From: Hippopus hippopus | Taxonomy: Eukaryota; Mollusca; Bivalvia; Cardiida; Cardiidae | Assembly (NCBI GenBank): GCA_946811185.2 | Contig: OX328097.1 | Span: forward strand, 12,036,252 to 12,100,251 | Direction of reading: 5' to 3' | DNA: 64,000 nucleotides | In this document: positions 44,851 through 55,770 of the stretch, piece after piece | Layout: each line of letters opens with the position of its first letter | How positions within the stretch are numbered: position 1 is the first letter of the stretch | The notes under the pieces: generated by a model | Told to the model about the DNA's origin: nothing | What the model saw: only the letters and a program-made list of their open reading frames with translations | Databases searched by the model: none | Position numbers and translations under genes: made by a program

Positions 44851-44949
44851 CTCATTACCTATTAAGGCAGTTTTACCGCAGACGATTTTCAAAACATCTT
44901 TGTAAAATTTGAGTGATAATGAACATAAGTATTGACTTTTAAATCAAAA

Positions 44950-45160
44950 CTCTTTATGCCACAAAAAAGAATAGTACTTATCCAACTGGAGAGCATTTGC
45001 AGGCGACAAATTGTGGCTCAAGTGATGTGATTTGTCATTCAAAGGATAGAAAAGAAAATATTGTGGGAATATTGCTGTTTACCAGCATTTTCTCTTTTTC
45101 GCACAATGTTTTCAAAAAAAGGGTCGTCAAAACTGGGCATTGTTTGGTAAACGGGTCACC
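44950..45160 (-). repeat. Family A element
   Basis: Eroded left end, GCAGGCGACAAATTG, palindrome GCTGTTTACCAGC and end GTTTGGTAAACGGG. Confidence 0.75.
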
Positions 45161-45273
45161 TTATATACAGGTAGGTGAGATAATATGGTGACAACAGAAA
45201 ATATTTTTCCTCTTTCCAGATATATATATTCTAAGAATAAAATGGAGTCTTCTGTAAGACAAAAAGCAGGTTT

Positions 45274-45476
45274 TAACCCTTTACGACACAATACTTAGTT
45301 TTAACGACCTTAAGGAATAAGGCTTACGAAGAAAATGCCGGTAACCTAACATTTTCTCCTTTTTCAACAACGTTCTCTATCTTTTCATAGAAAACTTTCA
45401 CTATTTGAACCAACCTTTGTCGTCTGCAGATGGTTTGGATTTGGAAATTCCAACATTTTGTCGTTTGTTAGAGAGT
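45274..45476 (+). repeat. Family A element
   Basis: TTAACCCTTTACGACACAAT to CGTTTGTTAGAGAGTT. The left palindrome arm has a deletion (CTTACGAAGAAAATGCC). Confidence 0.78.
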
Positions 45477-45501
45477 TGATGAGTTAAACGCATATCTGGA
45501 T

Positions 45502-45730
45502 TTAATCCTTTCCCAAACAATCCCTGGTTTTCACGATCCTCAGAAAGAAACCCTCTGAAAACATTGTGGGAAAAGGAGAAAATGCTGGTAACCAGCATTT
45601 TCTCCTTTTCCCCACAATGTTTTTCTACTCTCCTAAAGTCAAGTTTCAATTTTTGAGTCACGTTTATTTTGTCGTCTGAAAATGCTTTCAATTTGGACAA
45701 GTCTAAAATTTTGTCGTTTAGTAAAGATTT
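45502..45730 (+). repeat. Family A element, full length
   Basis: TTTAATCCTTTCCCAAAC to TTTAGTAAAGATTTAA. Perfect palindrome; very close to the copy at 10422 in the segment TCAAGTTTCAATTTTTGAG, suggesting a common sub-family. Confidence 0.88.
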
Positions 45731-46078
45731 AATAATGGGTTTAATAATACCCAGGGTATTACCGGTAATTGCGGCAAAATCAAAGCGCTGCCGGTATTGA
45801 CTTTAGCGTTGACTTCTATTGTTTTAATTCACCCTAGATAAAACGTTTTACAACATCGATTAAATGCATTAAGACAAAGAATAACATGTTAACGCACATC
45901 AACGAGGTTTCATGGATCTCACTCCATGAATGGATACAGTAATTTAAAAAGCTATAATACATTTTTCTAAAAAAGTAAATTACTTTCGTCCCATTTTTAT
46001 CTTGCTCGTACACTATACTTCAAGAAGAACGTTTCACTTATTAAAGTGCGCGATTACCAAAGCACGTATCTTCTTGCA

Positions 46079-46576
46079 AGCCCTGTCACACCAAACTAGT
46101 TCTTAGAACGTCTTACCCCGTCCTGACATAATCGGAAAACGGGTTGCGGTCGGGGCAGAACGTGTTATTTTGACCATGATAATGCCTGAAGCCCCTGTCT
46201 CACCAAACCTGTTCTTAGAAAGTCTTACCCGGTCAACAAAATCGTAAAACGGGTTGCGGTCGGGATAGGACGTGTAATCTCGGTCGGTAAAATGCAATCG
46301 CACTGCCATTTGATGCCCAACTACACCGCGTCTTTATTAGGATCGAAGTACGGCAGTTCCGGTTTTTGTACGTCAATCTCGTTTTAAATACGTTGTCACT
46401 TCGTCTAATTAACAGGCTCAAAGTTCTGGAGCACCCTTCCCGTCCTAACCCGTCTATTAAGTTCGTAAATAGATCGTAAAAGGTTGCTAATACATCCACT
46501 CCGTCCTAACACAGTTAAGTCCGTTCGGCAAAAAATTTCGGAACGGAGTGAGAACGAGTTTGGTGTGACGGGGTAT
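46079..46576 (-). mobile_element. Family I inverted-repeat DNA element, 498 bp
   Basis: Opposite orientation to 35562. Ends AGCCCTGTCACACC and GGTGTGACGGGGTAT; TTA follows the right end, while the left flank (GCA) has changed. The duplicated inner end (CCCCTGTCTCACCAAACC) is near 46192. Confidence 0.85.
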
Positions 46577-46764
46577 TTACATACTGTTTATACATTTTAA
46601 TTTAGGCTGGTTCTTTTCGTTTTAACTGAGTGTATGTTCGTTACCACTGGAATGATAAATTAATATTATATAACTTTTGAATTTCATTTTCAGCTGAAAG
46701 AACCACGAAAAAAAAAGCCCAGTTTATTTTCGAATTATTGAATTTCTTTTTACTTTTCTACTCT

Positions 46765-46924
46765 AAACCCTTTGCCGAACGATTCTATTGAAACAGACGT
46801 ACAAAGATATTGTGGGAAAATGAGAAAGTGCAGGTAAGCAGCATTTCCTTTTTTTCTCGCAATTTTTTCTAACTTCCAAAAACAAATCATATCATTCGAG
46901 TCAAAGTTAGTTTAGACGGTTAAA
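46765..46924 (+). repeat. Family A element, right block lost
   Basis: AAACCCTTTGCCGAACG, palindrome GTGCAGGTAAGCAGC, then stops after CATTCGAGTCA with TTAA at the edge. Confidence 0.65.
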
Positions 46925-47070
46925 CAAGTTCTACATTATAAAAGGTGCTGGCTGGAAACCTTAGCCAGTACTCGCATCGTGATGTAGGAACTTCCAAAGG
47001 TACTGCCTGGCCGTCATGGGATTCGATCCCGGAACCTTTGATGTGAGAGGCTGCATGTAATTTGCCATAT
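46920..47070 (-). repeat. tRNA-like SINE fragment
   Basis: Minus strand: GGGATCGAATCCC is a B box, preceded by GCCTCTCACATC. An inverted pair GTGCTGGCTGG..CCTTAGCCAGTACTC lies beyond. Type differs from E and F. Confidence 0.4.
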
Positions 47071-47082
47071 GCAAATGACTGG

Positions 47083-47560
47083 CGCTCTGGCAAAAGGGTG
47101 TTTAATGCATTTCCGTGATGCATATGCTTAACAATTCATAATTGTTTGATTGAGTGCTGTTTTACACCGCTTTCAACATTATTTCAGTTATATCACGGCG
47201 ACAGCTCAAATATTCATGTATTTCCAGGGATTTCTTGGTACCATGCAGGACACTCCCACGAAAAAACCCAGTGGATCCAGTGAATCTCGAACCCGAGGCC
47301 TTCAGGTTACGAGTCCTTCACTTTACCACTGAGCGACGCAGCAAGCAAGTCATCATAGTTATGATTATGAATCCATAAAATCCTCTTTGTGTAACAACCG
47401 AGTGAATTCTGCATAGAAGTAGAATAGTCCTCTGATATGCAGAAAACTGACCCCAAAAAAGTTTCGATCCCAGTCTGCCTGCGCAGTCCGCGCAGGCTGA
47501 CCTGGGTCGATACTTTTTGCACAGATGCATTAAAACCCCTTTTCACAGAGTACAGCTCAA
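47083..47560 (-). repeat. Family C element interrupted by SINE F
   Basis: The left end GCGCTCTGGCAAAAGGGTG to GATGCATATGCTTA (47083-47130) is continued after the SINE by GCAAGCAAGTCATCA, then the hairpin (47464-47515) and the right end TTTCACAGAGTACAGCTCA. Confidence 0.85.
47145..47338 (-). mobile_element. SINE family F, nested in family C
   Basis: Minus strand: head with GAGCCTCACT-like region changed to GTTCGAGATTCAC, then the tail TATAACTGAAATAATGTTGA. The middle part is shorter than in 53772, so an internal deletion is likely. Confidence 0.75.
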
Positions 47561-47923
47561 ATGATTTCAATATGACCAAGTCTAAAATTTTGCCCTCTGA
47601 CCTTGCAATCACCACGAGCAAATGCAATTGTAAGAAAACTGTTAGATAAAACCACAGGTAACAATTGACACCAGTACCCGCGGCGTGGTCAATATAATTC
47701 AATTACATTTCATAAGGGACGATAGCATCTGTAATGCGAAAATGATGACATGGACAAACATTTATAAGCCTTGAATTACAGTCAGCCTGGAGATCACATC
47801 TATCTCTCAAAAATGGATTTTTATTGGACACCCTTTGTTTCTAACCGCATAGTCTCTTGGATAATTTTCTGCTTTGCAGCAAACAATTTTAACATACTCT
47901 TTTACATATATGTAAAAATCCAA

Positions 47924-48158
47924 GAGCCATGCTCTGGCAAAAGGGGGCTTAATGCGTCTCCTTGATGCATTATACCGAGCAAGACATCACACAATAATGG
48001 ATCAATAAATCCATTTTGTATAACAACAGAGTGGATTTGGAGGTGTATTCATTCTTGACATGCAGAAAATTTAAAAAAAAAAGCGAAATATTTCGACCAG
48101 TGTCAGCGGACTGCGCAGGCTGACATGGGTCGATACTTTTTAACGGATGCATTAAGCC
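47924..48158 (-). repeat. Family C element, right end lost
   Basis: GAGCCATGCTCTGGC at the left; hairpin partly deleted on one arm (CAGTGTCAGCGGACTGCG); stops after GCATTAAGCC. Confidence 0.8.
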
Positions 48159-48210
48159 AAATGTGTTCGTTACTTGCAATTTTTCCTTATGCAAAATCGT
48201 ATTTCAAATA

Positions 48211-48476
48211 TATGTCCTGCAACACGCGAAAAGGGATATTCGAACATTTGCGAAAAGTGTCATCTCGGATCAACCTGTGCACTCCGCGCAGGCTGATCCG
48301 AGACGACACTTTCCGATCGTGTGTGATTTTCTGTCACGCAAGTATACTGTAAGACAAAATCTAATGTTGACGTAAAGTGCCGTCTCGGATTAGCCTGCGC
48401 GGATTGCGCAGGCTGATCCGAGACGACACTTTACGCAAATGTGCGAAAGCCCCTTTTCGCATGTTGCAGACCATAT
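48211..48476. repeat. Family D element, full length
   Basis: TATGTCCTGCAACACGCG to ATGTTGCAGACCATAT. Second hairpin perfect, first with several mismatches (GTGCACTCCGCGC). Confidence 0.88.
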
Positions 48477-48524
48477 GGTTCGTTGCAAGATAAAGAAAGA
48501 CTTCTAGAGGTGATTTTCAGAGTA

Positions 48525-48720
48525 AACTCGTTACGAGACCACAAAATTGAAGCCATGTCCAAATTCAAAGCATTCGCAGACAACAAGAAGCCAATCTAGT
48601 GGGATTTGGGAAGGTGAAGAAAACATTGCGTAAAAAGGAGAAAATGCTGGTGACCAGCATTTTCTCCTTTTCCCACGTTAATTTCAAAAGCTCTATTCCC
48701 TGGGTGTCTTTAACGACGTA
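48525..48720 (-). repeat. Family A element
   Basis: GTAAACTCGTTACGAGACC at the left, perfect inner palindrome GCTGGTGACCAGC, right end CTGGGTGTCTTTAACGACG. Confidence 0.75.
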
Positions 48721-48814
48721 TATCACAAATATTTGTACGCATCCTACTGTGCACAACTACTCACGACTTTATTTTTCATTTATGTTTGCTAAAAGTATTA
48801 ATTTTGTTAATTAC

Positions 48815-48842
48815 TTATAGCAATAAAATTCTGTTCTGTTCT
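48815..48842 (+). repeat. LINE-type 3' tail
   Basis: AGCAATAAAATTCTG then TTCTGTTCTGC. It begins just after a family A copy. Confidence 0.4.
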
Positions 48843-49875
48843 GCATGTGTTTTTGTCATGGATAGTGAATCAAAAGTGCACCTGTGTATTTTTCGCACAC
48901 ATGGTAATACTATTAGTGCACTGAAACAAGTAGCACTTTTCTTCGAGTAGTAGTAGTAAAGAGAAAATAATGGATCTGTGAACTGTCAGCGTGAAATAAT
49001 TAAAATACTGTTGACACGTCGAAAATTTAAATAAACAAGCGAACAAAAGCAGTAAATCTAAAGCCGTGGAAGTAGAACTATTATTATTAGAATATTGAGC
49101 AATTTCTCCTTTTCCCACTATGTCTACTGAGCTTTTATCCTATTTTTTCCTTGAAAAAATGGACTTCCACAGTGACCTTCATTCTTGTTTTCTGACGAAA
49201 TAAGCACGGATAGGTGCCATTTTTTATTTTTGCTTTTTGTTTAGAATTATAAATACTATAAGTGTGGAAATTTTAAGAAAAATCTGTCAGTTAGAAAGTA
49301 TGTTTTTATTATAAAATTAACCCTTAAATCGGTCAAATTATCTCCCTTTTTAACTCAATGGTCTATATATGACATGCATATTTGTACATTTACCATGTTC
49401 AAACCGGGTTTTTATATATTTTTTGTGCAAAACTGAATGGATATATATTTTTGTATTCTTCCTGCAATTTTTCTGTTTAATTGACTATTTAAGAAAAGCG
49501 TGTTAATTCCAATATAAGCTGAATAATTGTATATACCTTTTTCAAAGGCAAATTTCTCAGAAACGAGCACGGTGACCCGTATCTTTTTTTACTCTTATCT
49601 CCTAGAGACGTGATGAGCTCTGTATGTGCAAAGTTTTAAAAAAAGAATCTGTCCGTTAGAAAAATTTGTGATATACGTCGTTAAAATCCTGGATTGTGTG
49701 GTGAAGGGTTAAAAGCTTGTTTCTATCATATAAACCATATATACAGGTAGCATAAAGGCCACTGGCCCACTATTTAAAAGAATAAATACCATTAAGGTTT
49801 TGAGTTAAATTTTTACGGCGTAGTCTTTTTTTTTAGACCTGTCAAGTAGTAGTATAAAGGGCACGAGAAAAAACA
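48843..49875. other. Stretch without recognisable gene
   Basis: A short segment AATCTGTC.GTTAGAAA occurs at about 49285 and 49650, and A fragments lie near 49100 and 49675-49711. Otherwise nothing recognised. Confidence 0.45.
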
Positions 49876-50079
49876 TTAACGCTTTACCAAACGGCAAAAT
49901 TTTCTAGTTGGCCAAATTGAAGGGGTTTGCAGACGATAATTTAGAGGTTTCTCTGTATTTGGAAGTGTAGAAAACATTGTAGGAAAAGGAGAAAATGCTG
50001 GTTACTCTTTTTCCAAAAGTTTTCAAAAGGCCTCGTCCTTAGGATCGTTAAAACTCCTGATTGTGTGGTAAAAGATTAA
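49876..50079 (-). repeat. Family A element with collapsed palindrome
   Basis: TTAACGCTTTACCAAACG to GTGTGGTAAAAGATTAA. About 20 bp of the right arm is deleted just past the centre (GCTGGTTACTCTTTTTCC), which would stop cruciform formation. Confidence 0.85.
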
Positions 50080-50410
50080 AAAGTAAGGAAATTGTTGGAG
50101 AAAGAAGAGTATCATATGGCTTGCAACTGCTTCTCCTCCTCCCGCTGTGCCTGCTTTCTAAAGGTACTGTCAGTAAAAAAAAAAAACAATTTTTGTATAG
50201 TTATGACAAAATCTTTAGAACTGTTGCACATATACAATGTGAGAAAATAGATAAATACTGGATACATTTGTTTTTTTACTGCGGAAGTGTCTGACAAACA
50301 GTTACAGACATGCACATGGCCCAAAAGGTACTGTCTAATGCATAGGAAAATGAATAGTTATTCAAAGGCTAGGGGAGCAAAATAAACTTTTAAATCTCGA
50401 TAATTTGGTA
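50080..50410. other. Stretch without recognisable gene
   Basis: Nothing recognised beyond a poly-A run at about 50176. Confidence 0.45.
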
Positions 50411-50682
50411 TAATGGCCTACAACACGCGAAAAGGGGCATTCGGACATTTGCATAAAGTGTCGTCTCGGATCAGCCTGAGCACTCTGCACAGGCTTATCT
50501 GAAACGACACTTTCCGTTTTTATGTAATTTACTGTTTTGCACAAGTCTACTGTAGCATAAAATCTAATGTAGTCGTAAAGTGCCGTCTCGGATTAGCCTG
50601 CGCGGACCGCGCAGGCTGATCCGAGACGACACTTTACGCAAATGTCCGAATGCCTCTTTTCGCGTGTTGCAAGCCATATGCT
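50411..50682. repeat. Family D element, full length
   Basis: AATGGCCTACAACACGCG to CGTGTTGCAAGCCAT. First hairpin diverged (GAGCACTCTGCAC), second perfect (GCGCGGACCGCGC). Confidence 0.88.
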
Positions 50683-50779
50683 GTTTGCTGGAAATTTTCT
50701 TGGGATTTATGTATCACTGATCATTGCTTTTGTTCTGATCGATTTTTTTCGTGGTGAATTTATTCATCCAACCCATCTA

Positions 50780-51025
50780 CCCCATCAAAAAAATGAGGCT
50801 TCAATGCATCTGCAAACACCGTCGACCCAGGTCAGCCTGCGCAGTCAGCGCAGGCTGATCTGTGTTGAAAATGTTTAGCTTTTGGTAAAATTTCTGCATG
50901 TGCATGGACCATTCTATCTCAGGATCAGACGGTTGGAAGACAAAATGGATATTTATGGATCCATAATTATGTGATGACTTGTTTGGCATCACAGAGACAC
51001 ATTAACTTCTTTTTACCAGAGCACG
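50780..51025 (+). repeat. Family C element, ends eroded
   Basis: GAGGCTTCAATGCATCTGC, hairpin GTCAGCCTGCGCAGTCAGCG and right end TTTACCAGAGCACGG. Confidence 0.75.
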
Positions 51026-51236
51026 GTCCTCGCATTAAATGCACGGAAAATGAAGGACAGTGATAAATGTTACGAGCCTGTGGCTATGGGTACGGAGGAA
51101 ATATTAAGAAGGAGTTCGCTGTCCATTAACGTGTCATAGTAGACTATACACTAACTCCATTCCTGCTAATTCAACGAGCAAAGTAAAGCAATAGCCAGTA
51201 GGCCTACATCGCGGTTGGAAGTAGTAACTGCATGTA

Positions 51237-52441
51237 CAGGGTGATTCATAATATCTGGTACAGTTTTACTCTTCAATAAAACATAGATGCCTTTCATAAA
51301 GTGTACTTGTTATATATCAATGTACTGGCTGGGAAATACAGTTTCTATACAAGAAATTTTTATGGGAAAACGTTGACATTATGGCGTCGTAGACGACATC
51401 ATTTGCTTGTACTTGTTTATTCAAAATAGCGCTGTCAAAACAGAAAGCTGTATTTTGAAAGCAAATCACCCAAATCAATGTCAAACAGGTTCAGTTTAAG
51501 ATGGACGACACGAAAATGACCGAAGACCTAAATCAAGTAGAAGTGTGAAAAAAAATTACTGAGGTAAGGGACATTACTGAAGAAACACCACAGAAATCTG
51601 TGCGAAGAGTATCGAGTGACATTACTGTTTCATTAAGTCATTCCAGTGTTTACAGAATGTTACGTTTTGACTTGAAATTAAATCCGTATACTGTATGATG
51701 TAACATTTGAAACAATCATGTGGAAACAATTAAAAGAAAATCTATATTCACCTAAACCAAAACACTGATGGAGAGTTGAAACAAGCTACATGTATTCGTC
51801 AATGAGATGAGAAAAATAATGCGAGAAATGTGTGCATCGGTGATGGCAAACTTTCAAAAGAGGCTTAACGTCGTAATAGCCAAGAATGGACATCATATAG
51901 AGGATAATCAACTAGTTGTGTGTGACATTAAAATACTGTCACTAGAATGGGGTTTGATGCGGTTGAAAAAGGGACGAGTTTTTTAACCGCATCAAACCCC
52001 ATTCGAGTGACAGTTTTTTAATATCGCACACAACCAGTTGATTATCCTGTTTTATTATATTCCTAATTCACCCTTTTCTATTCTAATAATTATCAAGAAT
52101 GGTACAATATGAGCAATATAGGAAAAAAGTAGTTCCGGCAAACATTCTAAAACTATATCGTCACAAGTGATGATACCATATTCATCATCACTAGTGTTGT
52201 TATTCGCTGTGAAACCCAGTAATTCACTGATAAGAATATAATAAATAGAGCGTATCATGTAACTGTTGTGAAAAGGTTTGACCTATTTCATTTAACATGT
52301 AAGTTTTTAAAGCACTTGACATTGTATATCAAACAAAACTGTAACTTTTGTAGAGTATTGTCATATTAATTATAACAAGGTATTTGCTGACACAAAAAAT
52401 ATTACAGATTGAAACTGTATCAGATGTTATGAATCATCCTG
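51237..52441 (+). pseudogene. Mariner-like element, internally deleted, with nested family H
   Basis: Inverted ends CAGGGTGATTCATAATATC and the inverse of GATGTTATGAATCATCCTG, flanked by TA (51235-51236, 52442-52443). At 51555-51695 the frame ITEVRDITEETPQKSVRRVS..SSVYRMLRFDLKLNPYTV matches the second helix-turn-helix of mariner-type transposases. At about 51798-51905 the C-terminal MCASVMANFQKRLNVVIAKN and GHHIED are recognisable. The catalytic DDE/D region between them is deleted. A family H element occupies 51901-52250. The element cannot make a functional transposase. Confidence 0.8.
51901..52250 (-). mobile_element. Family H element nested in mariner-like element
   Basis: Foldback 51901-52049 (arms GGATAATCAACTAGTTGTG and inverse), then the minus-strand open segment ending ..IIRIEKGELGI. 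Compared with 11369 it has a 3-bp in-frame insertion and mainly amino-acid-changing substitutions. Confidence 0.7.
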
Positions 52442-52443
52442 TA

Positions 52444-53494
52444 TATACCAAAGACAAAATGTCAGTGCGATTTATTTTCAAATGCCATGTAATATGCTTT
52501 TTGCCATGAAACACTAGTTGTACCATTGTCACGCCTTGGCTTTTTGTCAATTTGAAGCCATATTTTTTGGCTCAAATTTTTGCAACAATGCATTTGTTCA
52601 GAAGTGAAAAAGAATCCAAATATGCATGGAAAAGCGGTGGCAATTTACAGAACAAGGACATACGTTGTCTGGGCATGTAATATTTTTCGAAGATTGACCT
52701 GTCTACTATGACGCATCACTATCCTGTACAGGATAAATATTAATTCGCAGTGCGTAAAACAAAAACTCTGCCACCAAAAAAGTAGTAAGCAAAAAATGGC
52801 TAACAATAATTCGTCTTTTGAAAAATGAAGCCAATTTCTCGCTCCAAATTTCTTAAAAGTATAATTATTTTAAACGGGAGAAATGATCTTTAAAAAAATC
52901 ACTGTTTACTGCAAATATTTGAATACAGTTTTTTCATAAAGACATGGGGAAAACTACAACAGACTTTGACAACAAAAGTAATGATCCTACCATGCTGAGT
53001 CTATATCAGGGCTATTTCTCAAGGCTGTGTTTATGAATGACTGGTACACAGGATATACCAGCTAACCATGGCTAGATGAATCGTTACAGGTAGCGTATTA
53101 TCAAGTCAAAGTTTTATCTTATTATGAAATTCGATGCACTGATTGCCGTCTTGGAAAGTAGTCCGGTTCTGTAACAGAATGCTCAAATCAGACAGGCCTG
53201 TATTTGAAAAAAATGCCATCGAGCGGAAGATAATGCAAGGACAATAATTTCTGTGTTATCGAGAAATTGCGATTTCCATGGCTCTGTGGATCAAAGTAAT
53301 GTAGGCGTCAATCTGTAATTAAAATGATGACAGTTCAATATATTAGTTAAAAGAAGAAAGACATTAATTGTGTTAATGATATCGAATTATGAGACGAGAC
53401 ACGGATATTGTACTCTGATCAAAGTGGTCGCATTCTTTTACAAAAAAATGTAATAACGCCTTATCAACTGTAATACGTTCCACGCTTCATTTTG
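52444..53494. other. Stretch without recognisable gene
   Basis: No family recognised and no open frame of note. Confidence 0.5.
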
Positions 53495-53727
53495 TTGACT
53501 CTTTACAAGATAACAACATTTTAGACTCGTCCAAATTGAAAGCACTCCCAGACGTCAAAAAAAAATTTGACTAAAAATTTTAGATTTGTTTTTTTCAGAA
53601 GGAAGAAAACATTGTGGGAAAAAGAGAAAATGCTGGTTACCAGCATTTTCTCTTTTTCCCACAATGTTTTCAAAAGCTTTCTTTCTCACGGTCGTTAAAA
53701 CTTGGAACTGTGTGGTACAATGGTTAA
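53495..53727 (-). repeat. Family A element, full length
   Basis: TTGACTCTTTACAAGATAAC to GTGTGGTACAATGGTTAA. The palindrome is perfect over more than 60 bp. Confidence 0.88.
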
Positions 53728-54165
53728 CTCTTTATCAGATCACAGAAGTTTAGTGTAAACTCATTTGTAGGAGTCCTGTGTGGCACGGTGGTGGAGTGTA
53801 GGACTCGTGACCTGGAGGCCCTGGGTTCGAGCCTCACTGGCTCCACTGGGTCTTTCACAGGAGCGTCCTTGGGCAAGGCGCTTCAGAGCCCCAGCCTAGT
53901 ACATGTGAAATCCAAGAAAACATGTAGAAGTGAACTGTCGCCGTGATATGACTGAAATAATGTTGAAAGCGGCGTAAAACACCATTCAAACAAACAAACA
54001 AACTTGTTTGCGAACGATAAATAACCTGTGGCAAAATGATGGGATTTGAGATGAAAAGTGCTGGAAAAAATATTAGAAAAGGAGAAAATGTTTTTTGCCG
54101 GCATTTTCTCCTTTTTACCAGATTGCTTTGAAAATCCTTTGTTCTCATCCCTTCAAAATGTAATG
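53724..54165 (-). repeat. Family A element interrupted by SINE F
   Basis: TTAACTCTTTATCAGATCAC (shared TTAA 53724-53727) up to AAACTCATTTG, then the SINE, then TTGTTTGCGAACGATAAATA and a diverged palindrome. Confidence 0.75.
53772..54003 (+). mobile_element. SINE family F, full length (reference copy)
   Basis: Head GTGGCACGGTGGTGGAGTG (degenerate A box) with B box GGGTTCGAGCCTCAC, a middle AGCCCCAGCCTAGTACATG, and tail GACTGAAATAATGTTGAAA to (CAAA)n. The tail is the same as in family E but the head is different. Confidence 0.85.
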
Positions 54166-54239
54166 AAATAATTTTGCAGAAAAATGATTTTGATTGCTTT
54201 GTTCTTGAAAACAAATAATCAAAACATTTTTCTTTCTTT

Positions 54240-54375
54240 TTATTTCCCCACAATTTTTTCTACCCCTTTGAAGACAAATTCTGTTACTTTAGCCATAGTG
54301 TTCTTGTTGTCTGCAATCGTTTTTACTTTGGCGGATCTAATATTTTGTGATTTGCTAAAGAATTTTGCAAGCAAT
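54240..54375 (+). repeat. Family A right-half fragment
   Basis: CACAATTTTTTCTACCCC, TTGTTGTCTGCAATCG and TTGTGATTTGCTAAAGAATT. Left half missing. Confidence 0.65.
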
Positions 54376-54419
54376 ATAGATTTTGTTATATAAGATAGTT
54401 TTGCGATACCAAATCAAAA

Positions 54420-54718
54420 GCCGAGCCCAGTAGCACAGTTGGTAGTGTACGGGACTTCAAACCAAGGACTTGCTGCTCGAATCCCGAGCTTGGCCAATTT
54501 CTTTCCGAGGTTTGATGACAGTCCTTTCGATAGGATTCATTCCTCTCGCACCATTGATCGTTGTTTCGACGATGGTTACGTGGGAAAGCAGCTAGTGGCT
54601 TGAGAAGCATATTGTCCAAGCGCTGGTAATGGAAACTCCAGGAAAGCATGTTCAGGTCACTGGCCGCAGAAATATAACTGAAATAATTTTGAAAACAACG
54701 TTAAAAACCAACCAACCC
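54420..54718 (+). mobile_element. SINE family E, near full length
   Basis: GCCGAGCCCAGTAGCACAG head, changed B box TGCTCGAATCCC, body GTTTGATGACAGTCC, tail ATAACTGAAATAATTTTGAAA to AACCAACCAACC. The changed A and B boxes suggest a silent copy. Confidence 0.82.
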
Positions 54719-55324
54719 TATCAAATTTCCTGTAACGTATCTTCTGGTCCTAGTGGTAAATTGGTTTTTTTATGACTGTCACAGACACACTTTTGCCTTC
54801 TGAAAGGCTAAAGTCTTTCTGAATTATAGTTAACTCATTTATAATTTGTCCTCGTTCAACTCAGAACATATATATTCCATTAGAATATCTTGCGAAGATA
54901 GTTCTGATTGCAAGCATAAATGATAAGACCTCTGCCACACAGTTTTTCTATGGTGCCTCAATTTAAGCAATTTTTCCCAAATGAAATGACATTCTGCATG
55001 TATGGCATGTTTGCATAATTTGGTATTTTATCACCTAACACTAACGACAGCAATACTTATCAAGTAGGTTAGTCTCCGACACAATAATCAAAGGACTCGA
55101 AGGAGTCAGAGTAAGGCATTTTTCGAAATAAAAACAGAATGTAAAGCTTTACAGAAGTCAATTACTGGGAGATCTCGAGATTTTGGCCAAATCTTTCAAC
55201 TATAATTTCTTATGTGTTTCTCATGTGTTTTTCTTTTTTACATAACAAAATAGCATTCGCCTTTTGCCGTAGTTATATGCTATACAAGGTGTATGGAGTG
55301 TATAAGGAACCTCAATCCTTAAAG
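54719..55324. other. Stretch without recognisable gene
   Basis: Nothing recognised. Confidence 0.45.
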
Positions 55325-55430
55325 CTATAGAACCGACTACAGCCGTTTTTGCGGACAATAAAGATCAAGACCAGACTGCACGTTCTGTGAAGCCTGATCT
55401 AATATCTACACTGCCCGTTACCGTGCTTTT
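55325..55430 (+). repeat. Family B/B2 core, diverged
   Basis: TTTTTGCGGACAATAAAGATC, CAGACTGCACGTTCTGTG, GCCTGATC, ATCTACACTGCCCG. Ends not identifiable. Confidence 0.65.
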
Positions 55431-55577
55431 ATACCACATTGAAGCTAGCTGAAGACATTGATATTTTGACGAAAAATGACGATGTCTCTATTTAATGTAA
55501 GCCACGTAACGAAAAGCAGAAATCACGTAAGTGGTGAAGTCGGTGTTCTGGAAAAAGTGGGTTGAATAGATCTTCTT

Positions 55578-55770
55578 TATACATTATGCTAAGCAAATCG
55601 TCGTATGTTATGGATCCATTTTGTCAAAACACCCGTCACTTCAGGATGCAGAAATTTTAACGACAGCAAAAAGTTTCGACTTATGTCAGCCTGCGCGGAC
55701 AGCGCAGGCTGACATGAGTCGATGCTTTTTTGCAGATGTATTAAACACCTTTCCACCGAGAGTGGCCCAC
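55578..55770 (-). repeat. Family C element, left end lost
   Basis: ACATTATGCTAAGCAAATCG, hairpin GTCAGCCTGCGCGGACAGCG and right end CCACCGAGAGTGGCCCA. Confidence 0.78.

Noticed and set aside
47307..47702. Open frame of 131 codons, minus strand
   Set aside because: It spans the right part of a family C element and the head of a SINE; chance frame in repeats.
53855..54253. Open frame of 132 codons, minus strand
   Set aside because: It lies in SINE F plus a family A copy.
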